Assembly (NCBI RefSeq): GCF_030066895.1
Contig: NZ_JASJAV010000004.1
Location: 174,866 to 238,865 of the forward strand
DNA: 64,000 nucleotides
DNA from: Breoghania sp.
Lineage (GTDB): Bacteria; Pseudomonadota; Alphaproteobacteria; Rhizobiales; Stappiaceae
Direction of reading: 5' to 3'
The notes beneath the pieces were generated by a model, which worked only from the letters and a program-made list of their open reading frames with translations, ran no database searches and was not told the DNA's origin. The translations under genes were made by a program, and so were the position numbers. Below, piece by piece: positions 62,175 through 64,000 of the stretch (positions are counted from its first letter, which is position 1; each line of letters opens with the position of its first letter).

Positions 62175-63432
62175 TCAGCGTTTGTCCGCAGCAGCGTCGT
62201 TGCTATCGCCGGCCGGGGTTCCGCTCTCCCCCTCCGACGCATTGGTCCCAGACGCACCGGCAGTGGCGCTGGAGACTTCTCGCGTTTTGACTTCTGGCCG
62301 TCGCCGACCTTCGAGGTCCCTTCAACGATCAGCAGATCGCCATCGGAAATCCCACCGTCCACCAGTCAGTCATTGCCGATGGAGCGCTGGACCGACAGGG
62401 TCCGAACCTCGACCTTTCCGTCCTTGTTCACGAACTTCGCCGTCACTTCACCTTCCGGTGTATGCGACACGACGTTCTGCGGGACGAGGAAATTGCCTTC
62501 CGCGATGCCCTCTTCGATAAGACCGCGCACATACATGCCCGGCAGCAGAACGTGATCGGGATTGGGGAATTGCAGACGGACGGTGAAGGTGCCCGTCGTC
62601 TCGTCGATCGCCGCCTCGCGGAACTCCAGCGAGCCGTTGCGGTCGTACATCGCCCCATCTTCAAGCTTCAACTTGACGGCGACGTTGTCGCCCGACGTCT
62701 TGACCCGGCCCTCTTTGACCTAACGCTGCAGCCGCAGGAAGTTGGTGCTCGACTGGGTGACGTCGATGTTGATCGGATCCAGCGTGCGGATCGTCGTCAA
62801 GGCGGTGGTCTGGTCCGCCGTCACGAGTGCACCGACGGTGGCCGTCGAAGCGTCCACGCGACCGGAGATCGGCGCCTTCACCTTGGTGTAGTCCAGATTA
62901 ATGTGGGCTATTTCCACATCGGCTTTGGCCACTGCGACTTCTGCCTTGGCCTGAAGCAGATCTGATCGGGAGTCCTCATAGTCCTACTTGGCGACGGCGT
63001 CCTGTTTGACCAGGTTGTCGTAGCGATCGAACTTCGATTGGGCGCTCGGAACCGCGGCTTCCGCCTTTTGCAGCGCAGCCTTGGCTGAATCGTAGGCTGC
63101 CTGATAGCTCGCCGGGTCGATCTGGTAGAGGACGTCGCCCTCGTTGACCTGGCTGCCTTCCTTGAAAAGGTGCTTCAGGATGATGCCACCGACCTGGGTC
63201 GCACCTCCGCGACGAGAGATGCCGAAATACGTCCCGGCAACTCCGCGGTGATCGCCACCGTTTGCGGTTTCGTTGTGACGACGCCGACTTCGTATTTGCT
63301 CGTCGGAGCTTTTTCAGCCGCCTGCTGGTTCTGTTTGTTGCACGCGACAAGCTCGAGGCAGGCAAGCCCGACGACGACGGCGGCGAACAAGGGGCGACGG
63401 CGGATTTTCGAACCGATTGCGGAGGAGTTCAC
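62175..63432 (-). pseudogene. acrA: RND periplasmic adaptor (AcrA/MexA type), five lesions
   Basis: Membrane fusion lipoprotein linking AcrB to a TolC-type channel. The start is GTG 63432 (after AAGGA), giving a signal with lipobox LELVAC. A C-run loses one base near 63202 (repair gives EVRPQVGGIILKHLF). TAG 62984-62986 interrupts AVAK-stop-DYEDSRSDLL (Gln expected). TAG 62720-62722 interrupts RLQR-stop-VKEGRV. TGA 62366-62368 replaces Trp in SIGND-stop-LVDGG. A missing G near 62290 shifts the last part; repair gives GQKVKTREVSS and TGA 62175. The hairpin and lipoyl-like barrel regions (KADVEIAHINLDYTKVKAPI) are otherwise conserved. About 418 residues repaired. The worst-hit gene in the window. 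Confidence 0.9.
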
Positions 63433-63504
63433 GACCCGATCCTTGCTGAAGGCGGAGCGTAAATTTATGAGGCTTGTCTTTTGACGCACGCCGCACCTAT
63501 TTTT

Positions 63505-63518
63505 GAAACTGGAGTTTC
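63505..63518. promoter_or_regulatory. 14-bp palindrome, candidate TetR operator
   Basis: GAAACTGGAGTTTC (perfect 6-bp arms, 2-bp centre) lies in the 161-bp gap between acrA and the divergent TetR gene. Typical location for an autoregulating TetR operator. Not proven. Confidence 0.5.
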
Positions 63519-63593
63519 CCATAAACCACTCCGCTAACCCATGTCAACGACCTGGGAATTGTGCCAATGTTGTTCCAGTAGACGAGACCAGCC

Positions 63594-64000
63594 GTGTCAG
63601 AAAACACTGCCGTAACGAGAGAAACGAAGCCGGATGAGCAACACCGCTCGCGCGGTCGCCCTAAGGTCAAATCCGACTGCGTTCAGAAACAGGAGATTTT
63701 GGCAACCGCGAGAGAGCTGTTTCTCGCTCGTGGCTATGGCAAAACAACGACAGATGAAATCGCAGCACGATGCGGCATATCGAAACGTACGCTTTATCGG
63801 CTCTACAAGAGCAAAACCGAGCTTTTTGCCGGGATCATCGCATGCCATCGCAAACAGATTTTCACACTGCCGGATCCACATACCGTTCTGTCCGCCTCCG
63901 AAGCGCTTGAGCACATATTTCGAATCAACCTCGACCCGCTTCAGGAAGCGGAGACCGAGGCGATCCTCAGGATCGTGACCACGGAGGCGGATCGATGTCC
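63594..64000 (+). CDS. TetR/AcrR-family regulator, partial at right edge
   Basis: A one-component repressor of the efflux operon, by family and divergent position. The frame starts at GTG 63594; an in-frame TAG at 63579-63581 lies upstream and no ATG is available, so GTG is the first usable start. The first 23 residues are a charged tail (RSRGRPKVK), followed by a TetR HTH: ILATARELFLARGYGKTTTDEIAARCGISKRTLYRLYKSKTELFAGII, shown here as the order helix 1, T-x-D-x-I-A-x-x-C-G-I-S-x-x-T-L-Y (recognition helix). No lesions are visible in the 135 codons in view; the ligand-binding domain continues past 64000. Confidence 0.87.
   Translation, partial: MSENTAVTRETKPDEQHRSRGRPKVKSDCVQKQEILATARELFLARGYGKTTTDEIAARCGISKRTLYRLYKSKTELFAGIIACHRKQIFTLPDPHTVLSASEALEHIFRINLDPLQEAETEAILRIVTTEADRC

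Overview
The window is GC-rich (roughly 60% by eye) and looks like the chromosome of an alphaproteobacterium, most likely of the order Hyphomicrobiales (Rhizobiales). The evidence is gene order: pepA / lptF-lptG-lptD-surA-pdxA-rsmA / gmk-yicC-mltG-fabF-acpP-fabG-fabD, then rpsF-rpsR-rplI, dnaB-alr-radA-cvpA-purF and der-bamB-yfgM. That order and the protein sequences fit this group. I saw no rRNA, tRNA, CRISPR array, insertion sequence or prophage.

The most striking property is the contrast between two gene classes. About 35 kb of genes, mostly core (aspS, ppx/ppk, holC, pepA, the LPS-transport set, rsmA, gmk, mltG, fabF/acpP/fabG, ribosomal proteins, dnaB, alr, radA, purF, der, bamB), read through without any lesion. 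About 21 kb of other genes carry some 40 lesions: in-frame stops, 1-4 bp indels, tandem duplications of 21-26 bp, and one gene-fusing deletion. These include a biotin ligase, a Na+-pump decarboxylase subunit, an EAL protein, a sugar kinase, a large secreted protein, a ParA-like ATPase, FkbM and glycosyltransferase genes, methyltransferases, cfa, an MFS pump and its LysR regulator, panB, a PilZ protein, an L,D-transpeptidase and an acrAB-type efflux pump. Several have 3-5 independent hits each. This pattern resembles recent genome erosion, as in a newly host-restricted lineage, more than uniform sequencing error. fabD is the exception among core genes: it has a frameshift, a duplication and a Pro in place of the nucleophile Ser.

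Layout. 0.1-4.2 kb: broken birA, a broken oad/mad/gcd-type decarboxylase beta subunit and a broken CSS/EAL protein. 4.4-8.8 kb: broken PfkB kinase and two related secreted proteins, the second broken. 8.9-13 kb: rnd, broken parA-like gene, aspS. 13.1-16 kb: ruined polysaccharide cluster. 16.1-23.3 kb: ppx-ppk with a 3 x 22 bp repeat upstream, broken methyltransferase, holC, pepA. 23.7-31.4 kb: lptF, lptG, lptD, surA, pdxA, rsmA, nearly contiguous. 31.4-38.4 kb (minus strand): gmk, yicC, mltG, fabF, acpP, fabG, fabD. 38.8-44.7 kb: rpsF-rpsR-rplI, amber-interrupted cfa, dnaB, alr. 44.7-47 kb: divergent dead MFS/LysR pair. 47.1-51.6 kb: radA, cvpA, purF, SDR. 51.8-58.8 kb: der, bamB, yfgM, broken panB, nnrU, broken PilZ and YkuD genes, a GNAT. 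58.9-64 kb: heavily decayed acrA-acrB with an intact divergent TetR regulator that runs off the right edge.

The intact genes support translation, replication, envelope assembly, peptidoglycan and purine/PLP synthesis. The dead ones cluster in environment-facing functions: efflux, surface polysaccharide, c-di-GMP signalling, membrane-lipid modification and vitamin supply.
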